Positions 1 to 5,750 of a DNA stretch of 5,782 bases are shown here, one piece after another; positions within the stretch are counted from its first letter, which is position 1, and every line of letters begins with the position of its first letter. Under the pieces are notes generated by a model that had not been told where the DNA came from, did no database searches, and saw only the letters and a program-made list of their open reading frames with translations. The translations under genes were made by a program, and so were the position numbers. Source of the DNA: CAYYYJ01 sp964476045 (GTDB taxonomy: Archaea; Aenigmatarchaeota; Aenigmatarchaeia; QMZP01; JACQNV01); NCBI GenBank assembly GCA_964476045.1, contig CAYYYJ010000041.1, positions 1 to 5,782 on the forward strand, in the 5' to 3' direction.

Positions 1-1362
1 GCTGCCACAACTACAGCAACAATATCCCCTGGGAGTCCTGGAACGTCCAACGAATATAAAATAATACCTCTCAGAGGCGTGAACGATTTCTGGGCCCAAA
101 TATATTTACAGGATAAGTATGGAAACGATGGAAATTATTTACAAATTTATGAAGGTGAAACAGCTGATTTCTCTTATGCTGGTTTCAAAGTCAAGGTTAT
201 CGATGTGAGAGCTCAACCTGACAGGACTATTACAAGTGTTGATATAGAAATTATAGGGTTGCCATCGCCAACACCGACACCTTCAGGTGGCGGCAGTCCG
301 CCTTCAGTGTCTCCCCCATCCCCAAGTCCATCTCCAGGAGCAAGCGCATCACCTTCACCAACTCCATCTCCAGGCCCTAGTCCTGGAGTTTCACCCTCAC
401 CAAGCCCTTCCCCATCACCTAGCCCTGGAGGCGGGAATCCAGCCCAGCAGTCAAGTGGCGGATCTGGCGGCAGTTCAAGCGGCGGCGGAAGCTCAATAAG
501 CTTCCCAGGAGATTATGTTTACACAGGCGAAAAACAGCCTACAATCTTAGCAACAACTACTTTGAAAGCAACAGACTCTCTGCCAGCAAATAACATAACA
601 GAATTCGACATAGGGGGAGATGTAGGAAACAGGTGGGGAATAAAAAAAATATCTGTTAATACATCTCAAACTGTTTTTGCATCAGATGCCATAATAGAAG
701 TGCGAGTTTTTGATCTTGTCCCAAAAGAAGACGATACCAGACAAAAATTAACCAGCCTGCCTTCAAATTCAAAAACAATAAAGGCCCTGCAGATAAAAGT
801 GCCTCAGGCCTTCAAGGAAAAAATAAGGTCAGCAAAAATAAGCTTTACAGTAAATAAAGACGAATTGAATTCTACAGATCCGCTGAGTGTGACCCTCTTG
901 CGGTTTGCAAACAACAAGTGGGACGAAATTCCAACATCTGTAAAAGCGCAATCGGACGGTTCCCATGAATATACCTCCACAACACCAGGATTTTCAGTGT
1001 TTGCAATATCAGGGCTGGAAGGCAGACAGATATCTCTGGAATCTTCTGTACCCCAGCAAAATCAGACAACAAATATCACAGGCCTTGGCAACTTAAGTTC
1101 AAGCCAGAACAAATCCACTGGAAGCGCGGCAACCGGCCTCCTTACAGGCGGGCAAGCCCCAATCATAGTTGTAGTAATAATAATAGCTGTGGTTTTAGGA
1201 TACTACTTCCTTATTAGAAAAAAAGACGGGATTCCTAAAGAACAAGCAACCACAGATTCAAACCAGCGACCTGAAGACCAGTCTAATCAGGAAAATAGTC
1301 CATCAGAAAATAAAAACGACGATGAGGATGAAAAACCATCAGGCGACCTTTACGGCAATTAA
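1..1362 (+). CDS. Surface-anchored PGF-pre-PGF domain protein, 5' end missing
   Basis: The reading frame is open from base 1, so the true start lies outside the window; the GTG at 79 is internal. The 453 visible residues, numbered here from that GTG, fall into five parts. Residues 1-60 are a beta-rich segment resembling an Ig-like or S-layer-type domain. Residues 61-139 are a Pro/Ser/Thr then Gly/Ser linker. Residues about 144-312 look like a PGF-pre-PGF domain, ending in the typical TTPGFSVFAI motif. Residues 313-360 are a polar stalk with four N-glycosylation sequons. Residues 361-379 are a single membrane helix followed by RKK, and the remainder is a 47-residue acidic tail. Positive-inside logic puts the tail in the cytoplasm and the rest outside. 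PGF-pre-PGF domains usually precede a PGF-CTERM archaeosortase signal; none is present here. The domain call is from recalled family features, and the ligand or function is unknown. The gene is probably monocistronic or the last in its operon. Confidence 0.82.
   Translation, partial: AATTTATISPGSPGTSNEYKIIPLRGVNDFWAQIYLQDKYGNDGNYLQIYEGETADFSYAGFKVKVIDVRAQPDRTITSVDIEIIGLPSPTPTPSGGGSPPSVSPPSPSPSPGASASPSPTPSPGPSPGVSPSPSPSPSPSPGGGNPAQQSSGGSGGSSSGGGSSISFPGDYVYTGEKQPTILATTTLKATDSLPANNITEFDIGGDVGNRWGIKKISVNTSQTVFASDAIIEVRVFDLVPKEDDTRQKLTSLPSNSKTIKALQIKVPQAFKEKIRSAKISFTVNKDELNSTDPLSVTLLRFANNKWDEIPTSVKAQSDGSHEYTSTTPGFSVFAISGLEGRQISLESSVPQQNQTTNITGLGNLSSSQNKSTGSAATGLLTGGQAPIIVVVIIIAVVLGYYFLIRKKDGIPKEQATTDSNQRPEDQSNQENSPSENKNDDEDEKPSGDLYGN
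259..495 (+). repeat. Low-complexity Pro/Ser then Gly/Ser linker-coding tract
   Basis: About 79 codons encode an extended linker in two phases: SP, TP and SPSPG units up to about base 426, then GGG, SSGG and GGSGG units to base 495. At DNA level the repeat is imperfect: ccatctccagg occurs at 328-338 and 364-374, and codons vary between units. It is therefore a degenerate repeat rather than a clean satellite. Such linkers span cell walls or S-layers and are often O-glycosylated; that role is inferred. Confidence 0.8.
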
Positions 1363-1363
1363 G

Positions 1364-1397
1364 GTTTTCTTTCATTTAAACCATTCGAAAAGAAAAC
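1364..1397 (+). terminator. Candidate termination region: T-rich tract and 9-bp inverted repeat
   Basis: Directly after the stop codon of the surface protein gene, GTTTTCTTT (1364-1372) is perfectly complementary to AAAGAAAAC (1389-1397), with a 16-base loop. The left arm is itself T-rich, as archaeal intrinsic termination favours. No T-run follows the right arm, so this is not a bacterial-type terminator. It ends just before the TATA box of the next gene, so it could equally be a regulator site. Confidence 0.35.
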
Positions 1398-1403
1398 GCA
1401 ATC

Positions 1404-1410
1404 TTTATAA
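1404..1410 (+). promoter_or_regulatory. TATA box for the gene at 1434
   Basis: The sequence tttataa sits at -30 to -24 relative to the ATG at 1434, with an A-rich stretch upstream (1388-1396). This is the normal archaeal distance from TATA box to transcription start. The mRNA is therefore expected to begin at or next to the ATG and be leaderless. No Shine-Dalgarno sequence lies before the ATG, which agrees. Confidence 0.65.
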
Positions 1411-1433
1411 CAGATAATCGGCATAAACCTAAT

Positions 1434-1913
1434 ATGGACGTCTCTATAGTTTTCGTATTTGTTTTTGTAATAATTGTTATAGGATTTCTTTTGGTTGGCG
1501 GAGTTGGTCTTGTCACAAGATTCTTTGGGCTAGGCGAAAATATCCAGATAGAAAGGCAGGCAGCTGAGTTCGAGCTGGCAGTTTACAGCAAAGAGAAAAA
1601 AACAGGAATATTCTGGACAACAACAGGGTCTAGCGAGGAATTCAATTTCTTGGTTGGAAGCGGGATAGAAAAAGCCTGTTTCTTTGACTCTAAAGACCCA
1701 AGAGATAATCCGGCTAAAGGCTGGATAGACGAATACGATTACCAACAGCTGATAAAAGATAATGGATACAGTCTTCTTTATTTTGTGCGGGGGAAAGGGC
1801 TTAAAGGATTTGCTTTGGAAAAATTCAAGCCAGCTGAAAACTTCTGCATAACTAGTACAACAAACCTGCTTTTGACTAATATGGGAAGTTATGTTGATGT
1901 AAAGGGAGCTTAA
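1434..1913 (+). CDS. Single-pass membrane protein of unknown function, two cysteines
   Basis: This 159-residue protein is not recognised as a named family. Residues 4-28 form a strongly hydrophobic helix (VFVFVFVIIVIGFLLVGG). A soluble domain of about 130 residues follows. It carries only two cysteines, C82 in KACFFD and C138 in NFCITS, which could form one disulfide if the domain lies outside the cell. The layout of a hydrophobic N-terminus, a hydrophobic strand before a CFFD-like motif, and a second Cys near a C-terminal NMGSYVDV segment recalls pilin-like or envelope proteins of DPANN archaea, from memory only. Charges beside the helix (D2 before, R29 after) do not settle the topology. The start is supported by the TATA box at 1404-1410. 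It lies between two other envelope genes and has a T-run (1917-1921) after its stop. Confidence 0.8.
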   Translation: MDVSIVFVFVFVIIVIGFLLVGGVGLVTRFFGLGENIQIERQAAEFELAVYSKEKKTGIFWTTTGSSEEFNFLVGSGIEKACFFDSKDPRDNPAKGWIDEYDYQQLIKDNGYSLLYFVRGKGLKGFALEKFKPAENFCITSTTNLLLTNMGSYVDVKGA

Positions 1914-1916
1914 CAG

Positions 1917-1921
1917 TTTTT
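1917..1921 (+). terminator. Short T-run after the gene ending at 1913
   Basis: Five consecutive T residues start four bases after the TAA stop and are followed by AT-rich sequence. Archaeal RNA polymerase can terminate at such U-tracts without a hairpin, but five Ts is a minimal signal, so partial read-through into the next gene is likely. Confidence 0.25.
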
Positions 1922-1934
1922 CATATTAATACAA

Positions 1935-1970
1935 TAGCCTAATATTATTATAGAAATCCGGAAAAGGCTA
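1935..1970. repeat. 6-bp inverted repeat flanking a TATA-like box
   Basis: TAGCCT (1935-1940) and AGGCTA (1965-1970) are perfectly complementary and bracket the TATA-like box of the gene at 1973, leaving 24 bases between the arms. It could be an operator over the core promoter. A 6-bp match in 59 bases of intergenic DNA can also arise by chance. Confidence 0.25.
1943..1952 (+). promoter_or_regulatory. TATA-like box for the gene at 1973
   Basis: The sequence tattattata covers -30 to -21 relative to the ATG at 1973, the same distance as in the preceding gene. It predicts a leaderless or nearly leaderless transcript. A weak Shine-Dalgarno-like AAGG (1964-1967, 5 bases before the ATG) would serve if longer read-through transcripts from the previous gene exist. 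Confidence 0.5.
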
Positions 1971-1972
1971 CT

Positions 1973-3067
1973 ATGGCATTGAGCATCTTCGAAATCTTTA
2001 AAATAGTTTTAGGTATAGTCATAGCCTCGTTTTTTTTGTTTTTCATGCTTCAGATAGCTGGAATATACTCTTTCACAGAAGCAAGATCAGGCCAACTAAC
2101 AGAGTACAAAAATGTTAAAAAATTAATCGAGGATACTTATGTTTACTCTGTCCAATCAGAAACAGATTTAAAAAAACCGCCTATATTCTACGCGCCCCCG
2201 TATATTTCAGAGGCAGATGCGATTTCTGTAAACCCTTCAATACTTTATTTCTTCAAGCCAGGAAAAAGGCTCTCTGTATACAAAGCGTCAGCCGATTACG
2301 GTTTTTGGAAAATGGATTTTGTGTCTGCTTTGCCAGAAACAAAAATTCTTTTTAGCCTCGGCGAATATCAAATAGAAGATTACTCTTTATTGCACAACCT
2401 TACAGATCTGTTCCCACAGTCAGTAGACCCTAAAATAGAATTCGGATTTTGTAACGGGGATCTAGAGCTAGTCAGCAAAAGTAAAGATGATTTTATCAAA
2501 CCTATAAGAGGCATAATAAGAACAAGATCGCCTCAAAATCTTGGGCTCAGTTTGTGCACTGCGAATTTTAATGGAACCGGAATCAAGGTTATTATAACAA
2601 AAAATGAGGCCAGTATCCCTGATACAGGTGTGGCTATCCAATTGCCTGACAGATCAAAAATAGGCGCGATATTATTCAAGGGCAAAGATAAAGACGGTTC
2701 GATCACAGATTACAGGCTGGTCTATAAAGACCCTTTAGACGCTTTTGCTGTTATAATAGGCGGCCTAGACTTCTACAAATATAAAAATAAATTGGAGTTC
2801 GAATCCCTTTTATCGTTTTCAATAGAAGAAGCCAAAAGAGCAAACCTTTTAGCAACAACTTATTCGAATCCTGATTTAAACAAACAAAAGTGTGCTGAAG
2901 GTTACAACAAGCTTAAAGTAAAAATGGACGGGGAGTTCAAAGCTTTTGTCGCCTCTGTGATAAATCTCCAGAATTACAATAACCCGGCTGAGATGCAGAA
3001 GTTTTTGGATCAGATGGACCAGGTAAATAAGCTTTACAGTGAGCTGGAGAAGGCCGGGTGCAGTTGA
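1973..3067 (+). CDS. Single-pass membrane protein of unknown function, four cysteines
   Basis: This 364-residue protein is not recognised as a named family. An N-terminal hydrophobic helix covers about residues 9-31. A largely beta, soluble region follows (about 65-265). The C-terminal part is helical: 275-295 contains FSIEEAKRAN, and 305-362 forms two helices separated by NYNNPAE. There are exactly four cysteines, in two natural pairs: C160 and C195 in the beta region, and C307 and C363 at the two ends of the helical hairpin. This arrangement suggests two disulfides in an extracytoplasmic domain (inference). The general plan matches that of the shorter protein at 1434-1913, so both may belong to one envelope complex. 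The C-terminus overlaps the start of the thioredoxin-NHL gene by 10 bases and holds that gene's ribosome binding site, implying coupled translation. Codon use is like its neighbours. Confidence 0.82.
   Translation: MALSIFEIFKIVLGIVIASFFLFFMLQIAGIYSFTEARSGQLTEYKNVKKLIEDTYVYSVQSETDLKKPPIFYAPPYISEADAISVNPSILYFFKPGKRLSVYKASADYGFWKMDFVSALPETKILFSLGEYQIEDYSLLHNLTDLFPQSVDPKIEFGFCNGDLELVSKSKDDFIKPIRGIIRTRSPQNLGLSLCTANFNGTGIKVIITKNEASIPDTGVAIQLPDRSKIGAILFKGKDKDGSITDYRLVYKDPLDAFAVIIGGLDFYKYKNKLEFESLLSFSIEEAKRANLLATTYSNPDLNKQKCAEGYNKLKVKMDGEFKAFVASVINLQNYNNPAEMQKFLDQMDQVNKLYSELEKAGCS
3046..3053 (+). promoter_or_regulatory. Ribosome binding site selecting the GTG start at 3058
   Basis: GGAGAAGG lies inside the last codons of the upstream gene. 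GGAG ends 8 bases and AAGG 4 bases before the GTG at 3058, which is good spacing. The in-frame ATGs at 3070 and 3085 would be 16 and 31 bases from the end of the motif, too far for it to act. An identical GGAGAAGG precedes the nucleotidyltransferase start on the other strand. Confidence 0.6.
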
Positions 3068-4557
3068 ATATGTTTTTTAATAAAATGCCAAGAGCTCCGG
3101 AGTTCCCGAAGAGTTGCAAGTGGCTAAATACAAATAAATCCCTTTCCCTAAAAGAATTGGAAGGCCATGTTATTGTCCTCGATTTCTGGACATATTGCTG
3201 CATAAATTGCATGCATATTTTGCCGGACTTGGAGAAGCTGGAACAGAAATATGCAGATAAGCCGGTTGTTGTGGTTGGGGTCCATTCAGCAAAATTTGAA
3301 GAAGAATCTGAATCAAAGAATATAGAGCAAGCCATCTCGAGATATGAGATTAAACATCCGGTTATTGTAGACCAGAAAATGGGTATATGGAATTCTTATG
3401 GCGCAATCGGATGGCCAACTCTTGTAGTAATAGATCCTGAAGGAAATATTGTTTACAACCAGTCTGGTGAAGGACAATTGGGCACACTGATTAATTTAAT
3501 AGATGTTCTTCTAGAGCATCATAAAGAAAAAGGGACTCTGGTTAAAACTAAAATTAAGGTTGAACAGACTGGAATTAAAAACAACAATATTCTTTCTTAC
3601 CCAGCAAAAATGTGCTTCTCTCCGGACAAGAAAAAATTTGCCATTTCTGATTCAAATCATAACAGAATAGTGGTCTGTACTCTTCATGGAAAAATAGAAA
3701 AAATAATAGGCTCAGGTAAAAAAGGCTTCCTTGATGGTAAGTTTTCCGAATCAGAATTCAACAGGCCTCAGGGCATATTCTGGAATGAGAATAAAATTTA
3801 TGTTACTGATACTGAAAATCATTCTGTAAGAGTTATTGATTTGGGCAAAGGAGAAGTTGAAACAATTGCTGGAACAGGTAGGCAGGCAAGCTATCCGCTT
3901 AAGTTTGGCAAAGGAAAAGATACTTCTTTATCTTCCCCGTGGGATTTAGTTGAGTGTAAAGGCAAATTGTATATTGCAATGGCAGGGACGCATCAGGTAT
4001 GGAGCTATGATTTGGCTTCAGATAAAGTCGAACCTTTTGCAGGAAGCGGCTATGAAAATATAGTTGATGGTCCTTTATTCGCTGCGCAGTTTGCACAACC
4101 ATCTGGTATCACTTTTCTGAATGGAAGCCTTTACATTGCTGACAGCGAAGTTTCTGGGATCAGAAAAATAGATTTGGAGGAAGAGAGGGTATCAACAATA
4201 TCAGGAGAAGGCCTTTTTAGTTTCGGGCTGAAAGATGGGCGCACGCAAGATGCTTTATTCCAGCATCCTCTTGGGATTTGTTCTGACGGGAAAGATAATT
4301 TGTATATTGCAGATACTTACAATAATTCTATTAGACAGATTGATTTGGAGAAAGGTGAAGTCACATCTATAATAAAAAAATCTGAAAATAACATCTGCAT
4401 GATAGGCGAAGAAAGATGCAATATCCTCGGCCTCTGGGAACCTTCAGATGTGAAGTATCTGGACGGGAAATTATATATTGTGGATACGAACAACCATCTC
4501 ATAAGGATATCTGACCTGAAAACAAAAGAATTAAAGGATTTGGATATTGTTTTTTGA
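3058..4557 (+). CDS. Thioredoxin-like / NHL-repeat protein, NHLRC2-like family
   Basis: This 499-residue protein has two modules. The N-terminal thioredoxin-like domain (about 11-155) contains WLNTN, LDFWTYCCINC with active-site pair C48/C51 and an extra C47, GVHSAKF at 74-80, and a predicted cis-proline in GWPT (P120). These are hallmarks of the NHLRC2-like family found in bacteria and animals. A C-terminal beta-propeller follows with six NHL-type blades, at about 181-220, 237-275, 293-332, 348-385, 404-440 and 461-498. Most blades have the pattern P.G or P.D, then YIADT or YVTDT, then IR.IDL. Length matches a complete bacterial member. There is no signal peptide or membrane helix, so it is expected in the cytoplasm. 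The role is probably redox-linked protein interaction; substrates are not known. GTG 3058 is chosen for its ribosome binding site. The conserved region begins near the ATG at 3085, an alternative start. It is co-transcribed with the gene at 1973. Confidence 0.9.
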   Translation: MQLNMFFNKMPRAPEFPKSCKWLNTNKSLSLKELEGHVIVLDFWTYCCINCMHILPDLEKLEQKYADKPVVVVGVHSAKFEEESESKNIEQAISRYEIKHPVIVDQKMGIWNSYGAIGWPTLVVIDPEGNIVYNQSGEGQLGTLINLIDVLLEHHKEKGTLVKTKIKVEQTGIKNNNILSYPAKMCFSPDKKKFAISDSNHNRIVVCTLHGKIEKIIGSGKKGFLDGKFSESEFNRPQGIFWNENKIYVTDTENHSVRVIDLGKGEVETIAGTGRQASYPLKFGKGKDTSLSSPWDLVECKGKLYIAMAGTHQVWSYDLASDKVEPFAGSGYENIVDGPLFAAQFAQPSGITFLNGSLYIADSEVSGIRKIDLEEERVSTISGEGLFSFGLKDGRTQDALFQHPLGICSDGKDNLYIADTYNNSIRQIDLEKGEVTSIIKKSENNICMIGEERCNILGLWEPSDVKYLDGKLYIVDTNNHLIRISDLKTKELKDLDIVF

Positions 4558-4565
4558 GTTTATTT
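4550..4565 (+). terminator. T-rich 3' end of the thioredoxin-NHL gene
   Basis: Six Ts (4550-4555) run into the TGA stop, followed by two TTT triplets (4559-4561 and 4563-4565), with no hairpin. This suits archaeal U-tract termination. The gap to the convergent gene is only 7 bases, so transcripts from both sides must end within or beyond each other's coding sequence. Confidence 0.35.
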
Positions 4566-5173
4566 CAGACCCTTTCTATACCCTCCAACACCTTTAGCTT
4601 TTTCAGTTTCAGCTCCCTTGGTGTCAGGTTGAGGTAATCATAGTCCTGAAAGCCTTTCACTATTTTCTGAAGCCTGTCAAAGAAATTTTCTTTCTTGTAT
4701 TTTTTCAAGAGTTCGAAATACGCTTTGAAGTCTATACTGCAGTTGAAGAGCATACTCAATATATCTATCCTGTCCTTTTCCCCTTTCAGGCTTTCCTTCC
4801 TGTCAAGTTCAGCGCCTTGCTTGAGAGCAAGAAGATATCCAAGCTTTGCAACAGCGAAGCCTTCTATTTTTTCTGTCTGTATATATTCTACCGGGATGGC
4901 AAGGGTGGAATAATAAGGCACGTAAATATCTATGTCTATTTCACCCTTTTTGATCTCGTATTTTTTCAGGTTATCATTTTTCCTCAGGTCGTAACCCTCT
5001 TTTAGCTTTGAAAGGGTCTCGAAATCAACTGCTATGTCTATGTCTTTTGATTTATGCGTTTTTGCCCAAAGATAGACAGCCCATCCGCCTATGAGGGTAA
5101 AATCGAAGTCTTTTTTAATTTCCTGCAAAATCTGCCAGCTCTTCTCTGTCATTATGTTATTCCAGTAATCCAT
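4565..5173 (-). CDS. Minor nucleotidyltransferase, AbiEii-like putative toxin
   Basis: This 202-residue protein has the signature of the polymerase-beta-type nucleotidyltransferase fold. LIGGWAVYLW (27-36) is the GG motif, and KSKDIDIAVD (41-50) carries two predicted metal-binding aspartates, D44 and D46. A third acidic strand, EIDIDIYVP, holds D80/D82. A later block has K118, R125 and KDRID (133-137), as in AbiEii and related proteins (LALKxxA..R....KD..D). The C-terminal third is helical. Known AbiEii and MenT proteins transfer nucleotides or bind NTPs and block growth, in some cases by modifying tRNA; activity here is inferred. It follows a winged-helix gene with a 17-base overlap, the order of type IV toxin-antitoxin pairs. 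The start at 5173 is supported by GGAGAAGG at 5187-5180. An ATG at 5152 would give 195 residues and no overlap. It could alternatively be a non-toxic minor nucleotidyltransferase. Confidence 0.82.
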   Translation of the reverse strand: MDYWNNIMTEKSWQILQEIKKDFDFTLIGGWAVYLWAKTHKSKDIDIAVDFETLSKLKEGYDLRKNDNLKKYEIKKGEIDIDIYVPYYSTLAIPVEYIQTEKIEGFAVAKLGYLLALKQGAELDRKESLKGEKDRIDILSMLFNCSIDFKAYFELLKKYKKENFFDRLQKIVKGFQDYDYLNLTPRELKLKKLKVLEGIERV

Positions 5174-5729
5174 AGATATCCTTCTCCATCTCCTTTAAGA
5201 AATCTTTGGCGTACCACTCCTTGAGATTCCATAAGTCGACAAAAATATTTGCAAGGGTAATTTTTCCAATCCCGCCTTTCAAGACAAAAAGGTTAGGCGG
5301 ATTATTGTTATCCGGAAACCTTTTCTTTATTTCCTCTGCATTGTCCGAATAGACATATACTTCCGAGTAGTCAGCAGGCATTTTTTTGAACATGAATTTG
5401 TAGCCTGAGTATGCTGTAAAAACAACATTTCCTGGCATTGATTTTTCGATCTCCACAACTGGCGCGCTTACCCGTGTCCTGTAAATTATGTCTTTCTCCA
5501 AATTCCTTATGCTCGCCCAGTAGAGCAGGACTTTTTTGGGGTCTGTTATTTCCAGGCTTCTCGCCCTGACCTTGATGGCTCCCATCCCCTTTAGCGGCTT
5601 TATTGCGTGGTTTACTGTGCTTAAGGATATGCCAAGAGACTTTGCTAGATGAGCCTGGCTGAGTGCCCTATTTCTCTTCTCTATTGCTTCTGAAAGCAAT
5701 TCCCTGTACACTAACTCTAGTTTTTTCAT
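5157..5729 (-). CDS. Winged-helix regulator, AbiEi-like putative antitoxin
   Basis: From the ATG at 5729 the protein has 190 residues. Residues 8-72 form a winged helix-turn-helix: ALSQAHLAKSLGIS, then LSTVNHAIKPLKGMG as recognition helix, then a wing around IKVRARSLEITD. The remaining C-terminal domain includes VVFTAYSGYKFMF (102-114), EVYVYSD and a final LANIFVDLWNLKEWYAKDF segment. The latter resembles the LiyaDL end region of archaeal and bacterial AbiEi-type antitoxins (recalled resemblance). AbiEi proteins bind their own promoter through the N-terminal domain and counter the nucleotidyltransferase encoded next to them. The downstream gene here is such an enzyme. A longer form from the ATG at 5750 would add seven residues, but that ATG directly abuts the TATA box, so the promoter would start transcription downstream of it. 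An ordinary transcription regulator is the alternative. Confidence 0.75.
   Translation of the reverse strand: MKKLELVYRELLSEAIEKRNRALSQAHLAKSLGISLSTVNHAIKPLKGMGAIKVRARSLEITDPKKVLLYWASIRNLEKDIIYRTRVSAPVVEIEKSMPGNVVFTAYSGYKFMFKKMPADYSEVYVYSDNAEEIKKRFPDNNNPPNLFVLKGGIGKITLANIFVDLWNLKEWYAKDFLKEMEKDIYGLLE
5180..5187 (-). promoter_or_regulatory. Ribosome binding site for the nucleotidyltransferase
   Basis: On the minus strand GGAGAAGG lies inside the end of the regulator gene, with AAGG 6 bases before the ATG at 5173. This favours the 5173 start over the ATG at 5152 and suggests that the toxin-like protein is made by translation coupled to the regulator. Confidence 0.65.
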
Positions 5730-5750
5730 ATTATTTATTAGATAAGCCAT

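Noticed and set aside
79..81. GTG at 79 as the start of the surface protein gene
   Set aside because: The frame stays open to base 1 with composition of the same type, there is no ribosome binding site before it, and no signal peptide follows; the gene begins upstream of the window.
287..499. His/Leu/Gln-rich reading frame within the linker
   Set aside because: It is a +1 frame shadow of the Pro/Ser-rich repeat; its unusual composition comes from CCA/TCA codons read out of frame.
979..1011. PGF tripeptide in TTPGFSVFAI as an archaeosortase signal
   Set aside because: It is the closing motif of the PGF-pre-PGF domain itself; no membrane helix with a basic end follows directly, and the real helix is about 50 residues later.
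2030..2037. Run of eight Ts in the membrane helix of the gene at 1973 as a phase-variation or frameshift site
   Set aside because: It simply encodes consecutive Phe codons in an AT-rich helix, the frame is intact, and no alternative product follows a slip; a single window cannot show variation.
2937..3335. 132-codon open frame on the minus strand
   Set aside because: It spans the ends of two well-supported plus-strand genes and has no promoter, ribosome binding site or protein-like pattern.
3058..3560. Secreted thiol oxidoreductase (DsbA or TlpA-like)
   Set aside because: There is no signal peptide or membrane helix, and WLNTN, YCCINCMH and the NHL blades mark the NHLRC2-like family, known as cytosolic in animals.
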